A stretch of DNA of 64,000 nt from Parapedobacter sp. SGR-10 (GCF_011030405.1 NZ_JAAJTJ010000004.1:62001-126000); one strand, 5' to 3'. Numbered from the stretch's first letter, positions 7,766-18,100 are shown. The notes: generated by a model from the sequence alone, not told the origin. A program made the numbers and translations.

Positions 7766-8434
7766 ATGAAAACATTTTTGGTCTGCCTAATCGGGTTATT
7801 GCCTTCCCTATTGTTTGCACAGACAAAAGCGGAACTCATCGAACAGATAAAGTCCAATCCCGGAGAAAAAGAGAGTATCCGCTTGATCCAACGGATAGAT
7901 GTGCAGAATCCGGATTACAAAGAGCTTGATAACCTGTTCAAGACGTTGGATAAAAAAATACGAAAAACAACCGAAGGTAAGTTTTTACAACATTATATAG
8001 CGTCTTTGGAAAAAAGTTCTCCCGGCAAAAAAGCTCCTGGCATCACACAATTTGATCTGGCAGGGGAGCCGTATGGATTGCAAAACCTTAAAGGGAAATA
8101 TGTGTTGGTCAGTTTTTGGGCTTCCTGGAATGCACAGAGCCGTAAAGAAATCCCTTTTTACAAAGAGATCTATGCTGCATTTAAAGATAAAGGCTTCGAG
8201 ATTCTGGGCGTATCTTTTGACAGTGATTTCAAGGTATGGAAGAAATATATCGATGACAATGGTTTGGGATGGAAACATGTCTCCGACTTGCAGAATATGA
8301 ATAATGGGGCAGCATTGAGCTATGGTATCAAAGCTATCCCCCAGAATGTGCTTGTGGATCCGAATGGGATTGTTGTGGCGAGAAATCTGCAAGGTGAGGT
8401 GTTGCGGAATAAATTGCAGGAGTTGGTAAAGTAA
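7766..8434 (+). CDS. TlpA/thioredoxin-fold exported protein lacking the CXXC cysteines
   Basis: A 222-residue protein with a signal peptide (MKTFLVCLIGLLPSLLFAQ) and, from about residue 90, a TlpA/ResA-like thioredoxin fold: APGITQFDLAGEPYGLQNL, then KYVLVSFWASW, a central PFYKEIYAAFKDKGFEILGVSFD and the cis-Pro loop AIPQNVLVDPNG. In active members the motif after WASW is CGPC. Here it is NAQS (residues 122-125), so both redox cysteines are replaced by Asn and Ser. The protein therefore cannot do dithiol exchange and may be a structural or binding relative. An N-terminal helical segment (20-85) precedes the fold, as in many Bacteroidota TlpA proteins. It stands alone between repeats. Confidence 0.85.
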   Translation: MKTFLVCLIGLLPSLLFAQTKAELIEQIKSNPGEKESIRLIQRIDVQNPDYKELDNLFKTLDKKIRKTTEGKFLQHYIASLEKSSPGKKAPGITQFDLAGEPYGLQNLKGKYVLVSFWASWNAQSRKEIPFYKEIYAAFKDKGFEILGVSFDSDFKVWKKYIDDNGLGWKHVSDLQNMNNGAALSYGIKAIPQNVLVDPNGIVVARNLQGEVLRNKLQELVK

Positions 8435-8465
8435 GAGGGGTGGTATTGTTTTTTCTCTTATGTTA

Positions 8466-8522
8466 GCGCACGAATCCTTTCGTGTGCTTATTCTTTTATG
8501 GCACACGAAAGGATTCGTGCGC
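8466..8522. repeat. Perfect 22-bp stem hairpin between convergent genes
   Basis: A 22-nt arm starting GCGCACGAATCC (8466-8487) pairs exactly with 8501-8522 around a 13-nt loop. It separates the convergent TlpA-like gene and radA. The length and absence of a terminal T tract suit a REP-like element that may also stop transcription from both sides. Its outer word (GCGCACGA or GCACACGA) recurs at the ends of the repeat at 9988-10131. Confidence 0.75.
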
Positions 8523-8556
8523 CAGCATTGGGCTTAAGCCCCTGGCAATTGAAATC

Positions 8557-9942
8557 TTACCCAAATAAAGCCCCAAAGACATCCTCCAACGTCGCTACCG
8601 GACGTATGGCGATATTGTATTTTTTTGCATCGAGCCCTTTGGTATTGTACTTGGAAATAAATATACCTTCAAATCCCAGTTTTTCGGCTTCGGAAATACG
8701 CTGTTCTATACGGTTGACAGCACGGATCTCGCCCGATAATCCGACTTCTCCTGCAAATGCAGTGCCGGTGGTTAGTGGGATATCCTGTTGGGAGGAGATA
8801 ATGGCTGCAATTACAGCTAGATCAATGGCTGGATCCTCTACACGTAGGCCTCCTGCAATATTCAAGAATACATCCTGTACACTCAGCCGAAAGCCAAAAC
8901 GCTTCTCTAATACGGCCAACAACATATTCAAACGTTTCGTATCAAAGCCCGTAGAGCTGCGCTGCGGCGTACCAAAGGCTGAATTGGAAACCAACGCCTG
9001 TACCTCGATCATCAACGGACGCATACCTTCCAGCATTGCGGCAATAGCGACACCGCTCGTGGGGGCATCACGTTGCGAGATCATGATTTCGGATGGGTTG
9101 GATACTTCACGCAATCCCGATCCTTGCATTTCATAAATCCCCAGTTCGGACGATGACCCAAAGCGATTCTTGATCGCACGCAGTATGCGGTAGACATGAT
9201 GACGATCTCCTTCAAACTGCAAGACAGTATCCACCATGTGTTCCAGTACTTTTGGTCCTGCAATGGAACCATCTTTGGTAATGTGCCCTACGATGAATAC
9301 AGGCGTATTTGTCTCTTTGGCAAATCGCAAGAGCTCTGCTGTACATTCCCTGACCTGAGATACCGATCCAGGGGCTGATTCGATCTGCGCCGAATGCAAT
9401 GTTTGGATAGAATCAATGACAATCAGGTCTGGTTCGACCACTTCCACTTGTTTGAAAATATTTTGTGTGGAGGTTTCGGTGAGGATGAAGCAATTGGCTT
9501 TTGAGTTTTGCGACAGGCGTTCTGCCCGCATTTTGATCTGTTGCTCACTTTCTTCTCCCGAAATATACAGTACCTTGATATGAGGGATGGAAAGGGCCAG
9601 TTGCAACATGAGTGTGGATTTACCTATGCCGGGTTCGCCTCCGATCAGCACCAACGATCCGGGAACTATTCCGCCCCCTAATACGCGGTTGAACTCTTTG
9701 TCCGGGGTCAATGTACGATGCTCTTCGTGGTAGACGATCTCATGGATAATAGCGGCCTTGTTGGTACGTTTTTGTGTTCCGGCTGGAGCTGTGCTACGCC
9801 ATTCGGGTACACGTGAAGAGGTTTTCTCCACCACTTCCTCCACAAAGGTATTCCATTGTTTGCATGAGGGACACTGCCCTAGCCACTTGGGTGATTCGTA
9901 CCCACAGGACTGACAGAAATATGCTGATTTTGATTTTGCCAT
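8557..9942 (-). CDS. radA: DNA repair protein RadA
   Basis: A 461-residue protein when started at the ATG at 9942 (MAKSKSAYFCQSCG). An upstream in-frame ATG at 9993 would add 17 residues not seen in the family. Order of domains: N-terminal C4 zinc finger (CQSCG and CPSC, residues about 10-27), RecA-like ATPase with Walker A GEPGIGKST near residue 100 and Walker B LIVIDSIQTL, the RadA-specific KNRFG motif, and a C-terminal Lon-protease-like domain. RadA promotes branch migration and processing of recombination intermediates. Length and motifs match the family well. It is transcribed alone and is convergent with the TlpA-like gene. Confidence 0.96.
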   Translation of the reverse strand: MAKSKSAYFCQSCGYESPKWLGQCPSCKQWNTFVEEVVEKTSSRVPEWRSTAPAGTQKRTNKAAIIHEIVYHEEHRTLTPDKEFNRVLGGGIVPGSLVLIGGEPGIGKSTLMLQLALSIPHIKVLYISGEESEQQIKMRAERLSQNSKANCFILTETSTQNIFKQVEVVEPDLIVIDSIQTLHSAQIESAPGSVSQVRECTAELLRFAKETNTPVFIVGHITKDGSIAGPKVLEHMVDTVLQFEGDRHHVYRILRAIKNRFGSSSELGIYEMQGSGLREVSNPSEIMISQRDAPTSGVAIAAMLEGMRPLMIEVQALVSNSAFGTPQRSSTGFDTKRLNMLLAVLEKRFGFRLSVQDVFLNIAGGLRVEDPAIDLAVIAAIISSQQDIPLTTGTAFAGEVGLSGEIRAVNRIEQRISEAEKLGFEGIFISKYNTKGLDAKKYNIAIRPVATLEDVFGALFG

Positions 9943-9987
9943 TTTACGAAAATAGGGAATTTCGTCTTGATGCATGATAAATTTTAA

Positions 9988-10131
9988 GCACACGACAAAA
10001 ATCCGTTCACGTCATATCGACGAGGAACGAGGAGATATCTATGGTTAGACAGGAATATGTCCATAGATTTCTCCTCCTAACGTCGTCGAAATGACGATAT
10101 ATTTCCACAATAACGGTAATTTGTCGTGCGC
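9988..10131. repeat. 144-bp imperfect palindromic intergenic element
   Basis: The left arm starts GCACACGACAAAAATCCGTT and the right arm ends in the near complement AACGG...TTTGTCGTGCGC. The inner arms carry CGTCATATCGACGA and its partner TCGTCGAAATGACG, then GAGATATCTATGG opposite CCATAGATTTCTC. From general knowledge, repeats containing CGTCATTTCGACG and GGAGAAATCT are dispersed in Bacteroidota genomes. It fills the gap between radA and the dipeptidase gene and has no coding potential. Confidence 0.7.
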
Positions 10132-10157
10132 TAGATCAATCTTAGTGCACGTGTGCC

Positions 10158-11318
10158 TTAATTCTCATTTGCTTTCAGAACCCTTAGAAAATTCAGCCCC
10201 ATGATCTTGGATACATCCTCCACCGTGTATCCTCTTTGTAATAGTGCTTGCGTCAAAACCGGGAATTTGGATACGTCTTCCAATTGTTGGGGAGGAGATT
10301 CAATGCCATCAAAGTCCGAACCAATAGCCACATGGTCTATACCTGCTTTTTGGACGAGATAGTCGATATGCTCCAAAACTCTCTCAAAAGGAGTATTGGC
10401 CAAGTGTTGATTTTCGGTGTTTAATTTGCGATAAAGGAAAGATACGCTCTTATTCTTTTCGGGTTCTTGACCAAATTGCTTCCGGTACAGATCCTTTACA
10501 CGGCTATCGTAGGCGGTGTCCAAAAAAGGTGAATAAAAATTGACGCCTACAACACCCCCGTTTTTCTTTAGTGCGGCCAACTGATCGTCGTCAAGGTTGC
10601 GAAAATGTGGTGTCAGGGCTGCTGCATTGCTATGGGAGGCCAATACGGGCTTTGTAGAAATAGCCATGACATCGTAGAAAGTCTTTTTGCTGGCATGTGA
10701 CAGATCGACCATCATACCCAGTTCGTTCATCTTCTTGATGATTTTTTTGCCATGTTCTGAAAGACCTTTTTGCAGATCGGCTGGTTTTTTGTCTTCTACT
10801 GCTGCTGCAGTGGCCCAAGGTAGGTTGTAGTTCCACGTGAGGGTCAGGTAGCGGGTACCCCTTTGGTACAGTGCTTCGAGGTTTTCGATGGACTCTTCGA
10901 TCATATTGCCACTTTCCACACCTATTAAGGCCACGATTTTGCCTTCATTTACGATGCGTTCGATATCTCGTGTAGATTTAGCTATCTCGATCTTGGAACT
11001 ATTGCGCCGTACTACACTTTCGAGCGAATCAATCTGATCGTTGGCGTGTTTGAAAGCGCCTGTTCTCCATCTTTCATCATTGGAAAATACAGCAAATACC
11101 TGCACGTCTACACCACCTTTTTGCAAGCGTGGGATATCGGTATGACCTGAGGACATTTTTTTCCCAATGTCTTTTCCTTTCAAGACAGAACTATATATCA
11201 CATCGTTGTGTCCGTCGACGACGATCATGTCCTTATGAATTTTTTGGTAATCTTGAGCATTTGCTAATCCTGCATAGGAAAGGCCAAGAAAAATAGCTAA
11301 ACGGATTGTTTTCATCAT
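10158..11318 (-). CDS. Membrane dipeptidase (M19 family), exported
   Basis: A 386-residue zinc dipeptidase of the renal-dipeptidase family. It has a signal peptide (MMKTIRLAIFLGLSYAGLAN) and metal motifs in order: VDGHNDV (His and Asp), ALIGVESGNMI (bridging Glu), MVDLSHAS (His), LASHSNAAAL (His) and AIGSDFDGI (Asp). It would split dipeptides, including D-amino-acid or peptidoglycan-derived ones, in the periplasm. Its ATG overlaps the stop codon of the upstream serine hydrolase gene by one base (TAATG), so the two are translationally coupled and probably act in the same pathway, perhaps turnover of wall peptides. A second ATG one codon later is possible. Confidence 0.93.
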   Translation of the reverse strand: MMKTIRLAIFLGLSYAGLANAQDYQKIHKDMIVVDGHNDVIYSSVLKGKDIGKKMSSGHTDIPRLQKGGVDVQVFAVFSNDERWRTGAFKHANDQIDSLESVVRRNSSKIEIAKSTRDIERIVNEGKIVALIGVESGNMIEESIENLEALYQRGTRYLTLTWNYNLPWATAAAVEDKKPADLQKGLSEHGKKIIKKMNELGMMVDLSHASKKTFYDVMAISTKPVLASHSNAAALTPHFRNLDDDQLAALKKNGGVVGVNFYSPFLDTAYDSRVKDLYRKQFGQEPEKNKSVSFLYRKLNTENQHLANTPFERVLEHIDYLVQKAGIDHVAIGSDFDGIESPPQQLEDVSKFPVLTQALLQRGYTVEDVSKIMGLNFLRVLKANEN

Positions 11319-13057
11319 TATCTTTTGTTTAAAATGGTTTCATAAATAGCATCTTGAATACGTCCTCTTATATTCAAGTCGATCAATTTGTTTGTGACCT
11401 GCGGATGTACCCGATTGGACAGAAAGATATAGACCAACTGGTTTTTGGGATCTATCCAAATACAGGTGCCTGTGTATCCAGTATGTCCATATACGGAATT
11501 GTTGGACAGTTTGGAAGGGTACCCGTTTTTGCTGTTTGGATCATATCTGTCAAAACCTAGCCCCCTTCTGCTACGTGAAGATTGGCGAGAAGTAAAAAGG
11601 TCGATCGTTGTACCTTGAAAGTATCGTACGCCACCGTATTCTCCTCTGTTCAATAGCATCTGCCCATAGATAGCCAGATCGTTGGCCGTTGCAAAAAGCC
11701 CTGCATGTCCGGCTATACCTCCAGCCATGGCGGCTCCTTCGTCGTGTACATACCCTTGCAACAGTACTTTACGAAAGACCATATCTTGCTGTGTAGGGAC
11801 GATTCTACTACTTTCAAAACGGTCGCGTGGATTATAACCGGCGGTCTTCATCCCTATGGGTTTGTATAGAAAATCGGAGACGTACTTGTTCAAGGGAGTG
11901 CTACTGACCTGTTCGACCACTTCTTTCATGACATACATACTGATGTCCGAATAGACATAATTGCCCGTTGATTTTACGCTCGATTTTAGCATTTCGGGCC
12001 ACATGACATTCTTGTAGTAGTCGGTCAGCAGGTAGACGCCATCGGCCACCTTTGTCTGATGTGTGTCGGAGAAATAGGTCTGTAGATCTCCCTTCTTCAA
12101 ATCCTTATAAAAAGGAATAAAGGGTGTGAATCCGGCCTCGTGCAGCAATACGGTGCGTAGTGGAATATCGGCTTTGTTAGTCTCTGCGGCATCTTCTAAA
12201 TAATCGCCTATGGTCTTTTCCAGATCGATTTTTCCCTGCTCCTGTAGGTGCATGATGACCGGTGTGGTACCCACGATTTTGCTGATGGAGGCCAGATCAA
12301 AAATGTCATCCAATTGTGTGGGCTGTTTTTTCTCATAGGTATGGTATCCATAGGATTTTTCAAAAAGAACCTGATTGTTTTTTAAAGCCATCACCACCAT
12401 GCCTGGTGTAGCTTTGGCCTGGATAGCTTCAGCTGCTATAGCATCTATCTTTTTTGTCAGTTCTTCTTTATTGCGGATATGGAGGGTTGTTTGCGCATAC
12501 TGCAAACGGGTTTGTTCGGTTCGGTTGATGGACAGCCCTTGTGTAATCGACATGCCGCCAAATATACTCATGGCCATGTTTTCTTGTGCTACACAGTCTT
12601 TTCCGTTCGATACCATCTCCGTCATTTGCCCTCCAAATCGGGGGTTTTGACCGTACAAGGCATATTTATTTTCTAGAAAGGAGCATACGATAACGTTTTT
12701 GCCAGCGCTGGCTAGCTGTCGATAGCGCAACAAAATGTTCTGGTTAAGTTCCTGAGCACTGCCGACAAGGATAATGGTGTTGAAGGCCTTGGTGTTTTCT
12801 GCATCGTTTGAAAAATCGAAAGATGTGACTTCTCCATATTTCTGTAACATCCGCACCAGACAGGGATAAGCCGATTTGTTTGGTGTCACAACCGCTATTT
12901 TCATGGTGTCCAAACGTTTGAAAGGGATAATACCGTTTCGGTTGTACAGCAGTATGGTATGGTTATCTGAGATACGTTGTCGCTGAGCATACGATGATCC
13001 TATCAAAACGATCCAACCTGCGAAAAGCAGAATGAATGGTTTTAGTGTGTTTTTCAT
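11318..13057 (-). CDS. Serine hydrolase (beta-lactamase family) with N-terminal GH3 C-terminal-like domain
   Basis: A 579-residue exported protein. After a signal peptide (to about residue 24), residues about 25-195 resemble the C-terminal alpha/beta domain of family 3 glycosidases (HTILLYNRNGIIPFKRL, then IAVVTPN and TIILVGSAQ). Residues about 210-570 are a class C beta-lactamase/PBP-like domain with SISK (catalytic Ser near residue 257), YSDIS in place of the Tyr-X-Asn motif, and HTGYTG in place of KTG. Bacteroidota often encode a longer protein in which a catalytic GH3 (NagZ-like) barrel precedes these two parts; here the barrel is absent. It likely acts on peptidoglycan or D-amino-acid peptides. 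The dipeptidase gene follows with a one-base overlap. Confidence 0.85.
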   Translation of the reverse strand: MKNTLKPFILLFAGWIVLIGSSYAQRQRISDNHTILLYNRNGIIPFKRLDTMKIAVVTPNKSAYPCLVRMLQKYGEVTSFDFSNDAENTKAFNTIILVGSAQELNQNILLRYRQLASAGKNVIVCSFLENKYALYGQNPRFGGQMTEMVSNGKDCVAQENMAMSIFGGMSITQGLSINRTEQTRLQYAQTTLHIRNKEELTKKIDAIAAEAIQAKATPGMVVMALKNNQVLFEKSYGYHTYEKKQPTQLDDIFDLASISKIVGTTPVIMHLQEQGKIDLEKTIGDYLEDAAETNKADIPLRTVLLHEAGFTPFIPFYKDLKKGDLQTYFSDTHQTKVADGVYLLTDYYKNVMWPEMLKSSVKSTGNYVYSDISMYVMKEVVEQVSSTPLNKYVSDFLYKPIGMKTAGYNPRDRFESSRIVPTQQDMVFRKVLLQGYVHDEGAAMAGGIAGHAGLFATANDLAIYGQMLLNRGEYGGVRYFQGTTIDLFTSRQSSRSRRGLGFDRYDPNSKNGYPSKLSNNSVYGHTGYTGTCIWIDPKNQLVYIFLSNRVHPQVTNKLIDLNIRGRIQDAIYETILNKR

Positions 13058-13373
13058 TTGTTAAAGATATGCAAAAATCAAGCTTTTTTTAAGCTCTAAA
13101 ACGGTGTTTTTAATATTTTTCCCTATATCGGGCTCAGGTTAAAACAGGAATTTACAATTTTTTGAAATAATTTTGGGAGTTTTGCTTACCTCAACCGACT
13201 ACTATGTGAAGGGAAGTTATGAGCCATTGAACTCTTATGTGTTAGAATAGTTTTTTGAGTTGTGAGTTTGGATAAACTTTTATAAGTTTGTTAAAGCCGT
13301 TGTAGACCATATAGGTAAGGTCTGTTATAAAGTTATAAACCCTGTATTACACTATAATGTTGATTGTTGGTTT
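13058..13373. other. 316-bp intergenic region upstream of the first sigma gene
   Basis: A/T-rich divergent spacer between the serine hydrolase gene and the ECF sigma gene. It contains one good promoter (13260-13290) and no convincing small gene, RNA or repeat. Confidence 0.6.
13260..13290 (+). promoter_or_regulatory. Promoter of the ECF sigma gene (TTG-N20-TAAGTTTG)
   Basis: TTG at 13260-13262, a 20-bp spacer and TAAGTTTG at 13283-13290 match the Bacteroidota primary-sigma promoter at both boxes. The start codon lies 83 bp downstream. The same box spacing and -7 sequence precede xseA. Confidence 0.5.
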
Positions 13374-13955
13374 ATGAAGTTTCCGTATTCCTTATGTACA
13401 TTAGAGGAACTTTGGCATCGCATACAAGCTGATGACAACAAGGCATTTGATGAGCTCTATGCCAGAACCTGGAAAGATCTTTATATTCAAACCTACAGTA
13501 AGTTAAAAATAGAGGATCTGGCTAAGGACATCATACAGGACGTATTTGTAGATGTCTGGAATAAGCGAGCTGCCCTCGAAATACATAATGTGAAAGCCTA
13601 TTTGATGCAATCCGTAAAATTCAAAGTGTTGGATGAATTCCGTAAGGCACGCTATGACTTTGTAGAGATAGATAAGTTTGTAGAAGAAATAAAAGCAAGC
13701 GATCTTACCGATACAAGAGTGACTGATAAAGAGTTTTTTGAGTCTTTACATAACTGGATCGATACTTTACCGCATAAAAGAAAAGAAATATTTCACCTGA
13801 AATATGAAGAAGGGTTATCTAATAAGGAGATTTCAATGCGGTTGAATATTTCACAAAAAACCGTTCAAAATCAAGTTCTTAACTCCTCCTCTGAACTACA
13901 CAGGCTTCTCCGTCGAGCTCTTTTTATTTATTTTTTGATTTTTTTTGGGATTTGA
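13374..13955 (+). CDS. ECF RNA polymerase sigma factor (first system)
   Basis: A 193-residue sigma-70-family protein with region 2 (DKAFDELYARTWKDLY in the general pattern, then LAKDIIQDVFVDVWNKR) and region 4 (YEEGLSNKEISMRLNISQKT, a helix-turn-helix). The length and the hydrophobic C-terminal tail (ALFIYFLIFFGI) match the FecI-like sigma factors of Bacteroidota. It opens the locus running to the cstA gene and is followed 50 bp later by a FecR-type anti-sigma gene. It would direct RNA polymerase to the susC promoter when released. The target promoter cannot be read with confidence. Confidence 0.93.
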   Translation: MKFPYSLCTLEELWHRIQADDNKAFDELYARTWKDLYIQTYSKLKIEDLAKDIIQDVFVDVWNKRAALEIHNVKAYLMQSVKFKVLDEFRKARYDFVEIDKFVEEIKASDLTDTRVTDKEFFESLHNWIDTLPHKRKEIFHLKYEEGLSNKEISMRLNISQKTVQNQVLNSSSELHRLLRRALFIYFLIFFGI

Positions 13956-14005
13956 TCCTGTGCAATACGACTTAGTAATAGAGCGCATTTATAAATCTGA
14001 AGTGT

Positions 14006-15148
14006 ATGTCTAATAGATTTCTAAAAAATAGATTTCGATCTATTATCGATAAATATCTGAAAGGAACGTCTTCTGTGGAGCAGGAGAAGATGGTGGACTA
14101 CTTCTATGACTCCATTCCCGATGAAGATATTTCGGAGACAAAACTCTCCGCGATCGAAAGAGATTTGAAAGACAGCATAGACCGAAGTATAAAAAAAGAG
14201 AACAGGCTAAAAAGACGGATGATGTACCTGAAAATAGCATCCGCGGCTGTTGTTCTGATCGTTTCCTCTTTCTATATCTATAATAACCTTAATCAGAAAT
14301 CAAACGTAGTCCCCCTTGAGGACATGCAGAGCAGTACAACGGAAATTAATACAGCACCGGAAACACCTGTTTTCGTATTGGAAGATGGACAAAGTTATAC
14401 CTTATTAGACAGTGCATTCGAAAGACTGTCCTATAAACTTATCGATGGAGAGCGTGTATTTATACTCCCGGATGACCTTCCGATAACAGACGATAGCCGA
14501 CAAAAATTAAGTCAGATCAAGAATCCGACGGATAAAGTATTTGCTTTCCGCTTGCAGGACGGAACGACAGCTTGGCTGAATCCGAATTCCACCTTAGATA
14601 TTCTTCCTGAAACAGACGGAAAACGTCTGGTCCGCATTGAAGGGACAGTGTTGTTTGATGTACAAAAGATTAAAGAAGAACAGGGATACAAACCTTTTGT
14701 CGTGAAGACAGCCTTACAGACGATAGAAGTTTTAGGAACCAAATTCATTGTCAATTCGGTGAATACATTGGAGGATGTTTTGTTATTGGAAGGAAAGGTA
14801 CGTCTGACACACAATAGATATAAGACCGCCGTTGTCCTGAAACCGAATCAAAAAGCATCGTTGAAAGAAGCTGAAGCGAACATATTAGTAACGAAATCAA
14901 CCGATAACTATAAAATAGAAGCCTGGCATAAGGGACTCTTCCATTTTGAAAACGAAAAGATGGCAGACGTCATGGCCGAAATATCCCAGTGGTACGGGCA
15001 GACAGTTACGGTCGACCCGGCTATCAAAGATATACCTATTACCGGTATGATCAGTAGGTACAAACGTATCGAGGAAGTGTTAGAGCTTATCGAACTGACC
15101 AATAATGTAAAATATCATAGGGAGGAAGGGAAGATATATGTGGAATAA
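14006..15148 (+). CDS. FecR-family anti-sigma factor (first system)
   Basis: A 380-residue inner-membrane protein. Residues 1-75 form the cytoplasmic sigma-binding part, a single membrane helix follows at about 76-95 (LKIASAAVVLIVSSFYIY), and the periplasmic FecR domain includes AWLNPNSTLDIL and VLGTKFIVNS. The C-terminal part (from GLFHFENEKMADVMAEISQW) is the DUF4974-type domain usual in Bacteroidota. It would hold the upstream sigma factor inactive until it contacts the STN domain of the neighbouring SusC protein. It lies between the sigma gene and susC, 43 bp before the latter. Confidence 0.93.
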   Translation: MSNRFLKNRFRSIIDKYLKGTSSVEQEKMVDYFYDSIPDEDISETKLSAIERDLKDSIDRSIKKENRLKRRMMYLKIASAAVVLIVSSFYIYNNLNQKSNVVPLEDMQSSTTEINTAPETPVFVLEDGQSYTLLDSAFERLSYKLIDGERVFILPDDLPITDDSRQKLSQIKNPTDKVFAFRLQDGTTAWLNPNSTLDILPETDGKRLVRIEGTVLFDVQKIKEEQGYKPFVVKTALQTIEVLGTKFIVNSVNTLEDVLLLEGKVRLTHNRYKTAVVLKPNQKASLKEAEANILVTKSTDNYKIEAWHKGLFHFENEKMADVMAEISQWYGQTVTVDPAIKDIPITGMISRYKRIEEVLELIELTNNVKYHREEGKIYVE

Positions 15149-15191
15149 AATAGTAACCATCATAAACAAAACGATCTAAAAACGTAGTCAA

Positions 15192-18100
15192 ATGCGAAAA
15201 GTACAATGCATAGGAACAGCTCTATCGGGAGCTGTAGGGAGGTTTTTTTGCCTCTCACTGCTGACATTTCTGCTTCATCTTCAGACGGTGTCAGCTCATC
15301 AACAAGTTATTTCCATATCATTTAATAACTTGACGATCAAAGAGGTATTCAAAGAGTTAAATCAGCGGACGGGGCTCAAGTTTATCTACTCTCCGCTCGA
15401 TCTGAACGACAGCAAAAAGGTGACCGGTACGTTTAAGAATGTGCCTTTGGAAAAGGTGATGGAGCGCGTCTTAGCCGACTTGAAGGTATCGTATACCATC
15501 CGTGATAATACCGTTATCATCAAAAAAGCGCAACAGGAGCGGATTTTACAGGGGCGCGTCGTTGACGATAAGTCCATGCCCATCCAAGCTGTAGTTGTGA
15601 AAACAAACGCCTCCAATCAGACGGTAGCCACTGATGTGAATGGTCATTTTTCCATTCCTATTGACAATGAAGATACTGAGCTTGTATTCAGTATGTTGGG
15701 CTTTGGTAAGGAAACGATAAAAATAGGTGTGAATACGGAATATACGGTACAGTTGATGCCGTCTGTTGAATCGCTGAATGAAATTGTGGTAGTCGGTTAT
15801 GGCGTGCAAAAGCGTAGCGATATCACAGGAGCGATATCGTCGGTGACTACCGAACAGATCAACAAGATGCCGACAACCAGCATCAACGAGATGTTACGGG
15901 GAGCCGCTCCCGGTGTGCAGGTGACGATGGGAAGTGCCGCGCCAGGCGGGAGTTCTAATATACTGATCCGGGGCCGCAGGTCGCTCTCGGCAGGGAATGA
16001 CCCTTTGTATGTGGTCGATGGTGTTCCCATGGCCAGTATAGATGATATCAACGCAAACGAAGTGGCGTCTATTGAAATTTTGAAAGATGCCTCGGCGCAG
16101 TCTATTTATGGAGCACGGGCAGCCAACGGCGTCATATTAGTGACGACGAAAAGAGGTATTTCGGGTGAGACGAAAGTGAACGTCAATTCCTACGGAGGAG
16201 TGCAGAACCTCTATCGCAATTTTGAATTTTATGATGGCGAGCAATGGGCAGCTTATCGAAAAGAGGCTTTCTACAATGCGTACGGTTATTATAATGAAAG
16301 TGAGGCTTTTCGGGGTCTCATGCAGAAGGTGTATCATTCCAAGGATTATGTGGATTGGGAAGACGTGATGCTTAGCCCTTCCTGGCAGAATAAAAACGAT
16401 GTACTCATTCAATCGGGAAATGAAAAGACAAAATATGCCCTGTCTTTAGGACATTTCTACCAAGATGGTATAGTCCCTTCATCGGATTTTAAACGGTTTA
16501 CAGGAAGACTGAATATAGACCAGAAGCTATCGGAAAAAATAACGTTAGGTTCGAATATTGCCTATACAAAGTCGTTTCGGACGATTGCAGACGGGACATT
16601 TAGTTCATTTATTACCATGCCACCACTGGCGGAGGTATATAAGGATGACGGTTCGCTACGGGAAGATGTCACCGAGGCGGGTGAATCACACTATAATCCG
16701 CTATGGAACAATATGAATGCAAAAAACGATAATATTACAGACCGACTGAACTTCAATTTTTTTGCCGATTGGAAAATAGTAAAGGGGTTGTCTTATCGAT
16801 TAAATACGAGTCTGAATACACGGAAAGTGCAGGAGAACTCGTATCTGGGAATCAATCATTTTACGGGTCGAAACAACGGAGGTAGGGCTACTTTGGGGGA
16901 AAGTACGTACACGGACTATCTGGTGGAGAATATCTTGAATTATACAAAAGATTTTGGCGTACACCATATTGACGGAACAGCTATGGCGAGTTTGAACGGT
17001 ATTCAATGGAAACGTATTGCGAATACGGGATTTGGATTTCCCAACGATGACCTGTATTATCATGCTATTGCTTCGGCGGATGAGTACGCTATTCCGGTGT
17101 ATGAATTTTCAGATCGAAAATTGTTGTCGTATTTGATGCGGGCGCGTTATAATTACGATAGCCGCTACTTGTTTACAGCAGCAATACGTGTCGACGGTTC
17201 TTCTGTTTTCGGTGCGAATAATAAATACGGTTATTTCCCGTCGGTAGCTTTTGCATGGCGTGCGAAACAAGAGGCATTTCTGAAAGATGTCGGTTTTCTA
17301 TCGGATCTGAAACTGCGATTGAGCTATGGTCAGGTGGGAAACCAGGCAATCAGTCCGTATACGACATTGGGTCTGGCGACCAGATATCTGACCGAATTTG
17401 GCGAAGAAAGTGCCATCGGCTATCTGCCGAATACAGAATTGACTAATCCGAACCTCAAATGGGAAACGTCAACTTCGACAAACATTGGCTTGGATTATGG
17501 CTTTTTCAAGGGCCGGGTTACCGGAGCATTGGAACTATACGATACGCAGACGACTGATCTTTTGGTCGAGCGCTCATTACCTACAACCTCCGGGTATGTC
17601 TCCCAGTTGATTAATCTGGGGCATGTGCAAAATCGGGGTGTCGAGCTTGCAATTAATACGATTGCAATTGATAGGAATGATTTTACTTGGAATGTAGGGG
17701 TGAATTTCACCGCAAACAGAAATAAAATCAAAAAAATTGACGGTAAGCTGGATGAAGAAGGAAATCCAGCGAACGACTTGAATAACAACTGGTTCATCGG
17801 CCAGTCGATGAACGTGTATTACGATTATCATTTCGACGGCATCTGGCAATTGGACGATGATATCGCGAATTCACATATGCCCACAGCTACGCCCGGTAGT
17901 ATCCGCGTGCGGGACATCAATGGGGATAATGTCATCTCGGTAGACGATCGGGAAATCATTCCAAGGGATCCGAAGTTCATCACCTCTTTTATTACGAGCT
18001 TTGATTACAAAAATTTCAACCTGTCCTTGGATGTCTATTATTTAGCGGGTGGGTATTTGTATAATTCCTATCTGACGGCGTTTGGGAATGGTGGAGATCT

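Noticed and set aside
8498..9136. A 212-codon plus-strand frame opposite radA
   Set aside because: It overlaps the well-supported radA gene and begins in the palindromic repeat; no family resemblance.
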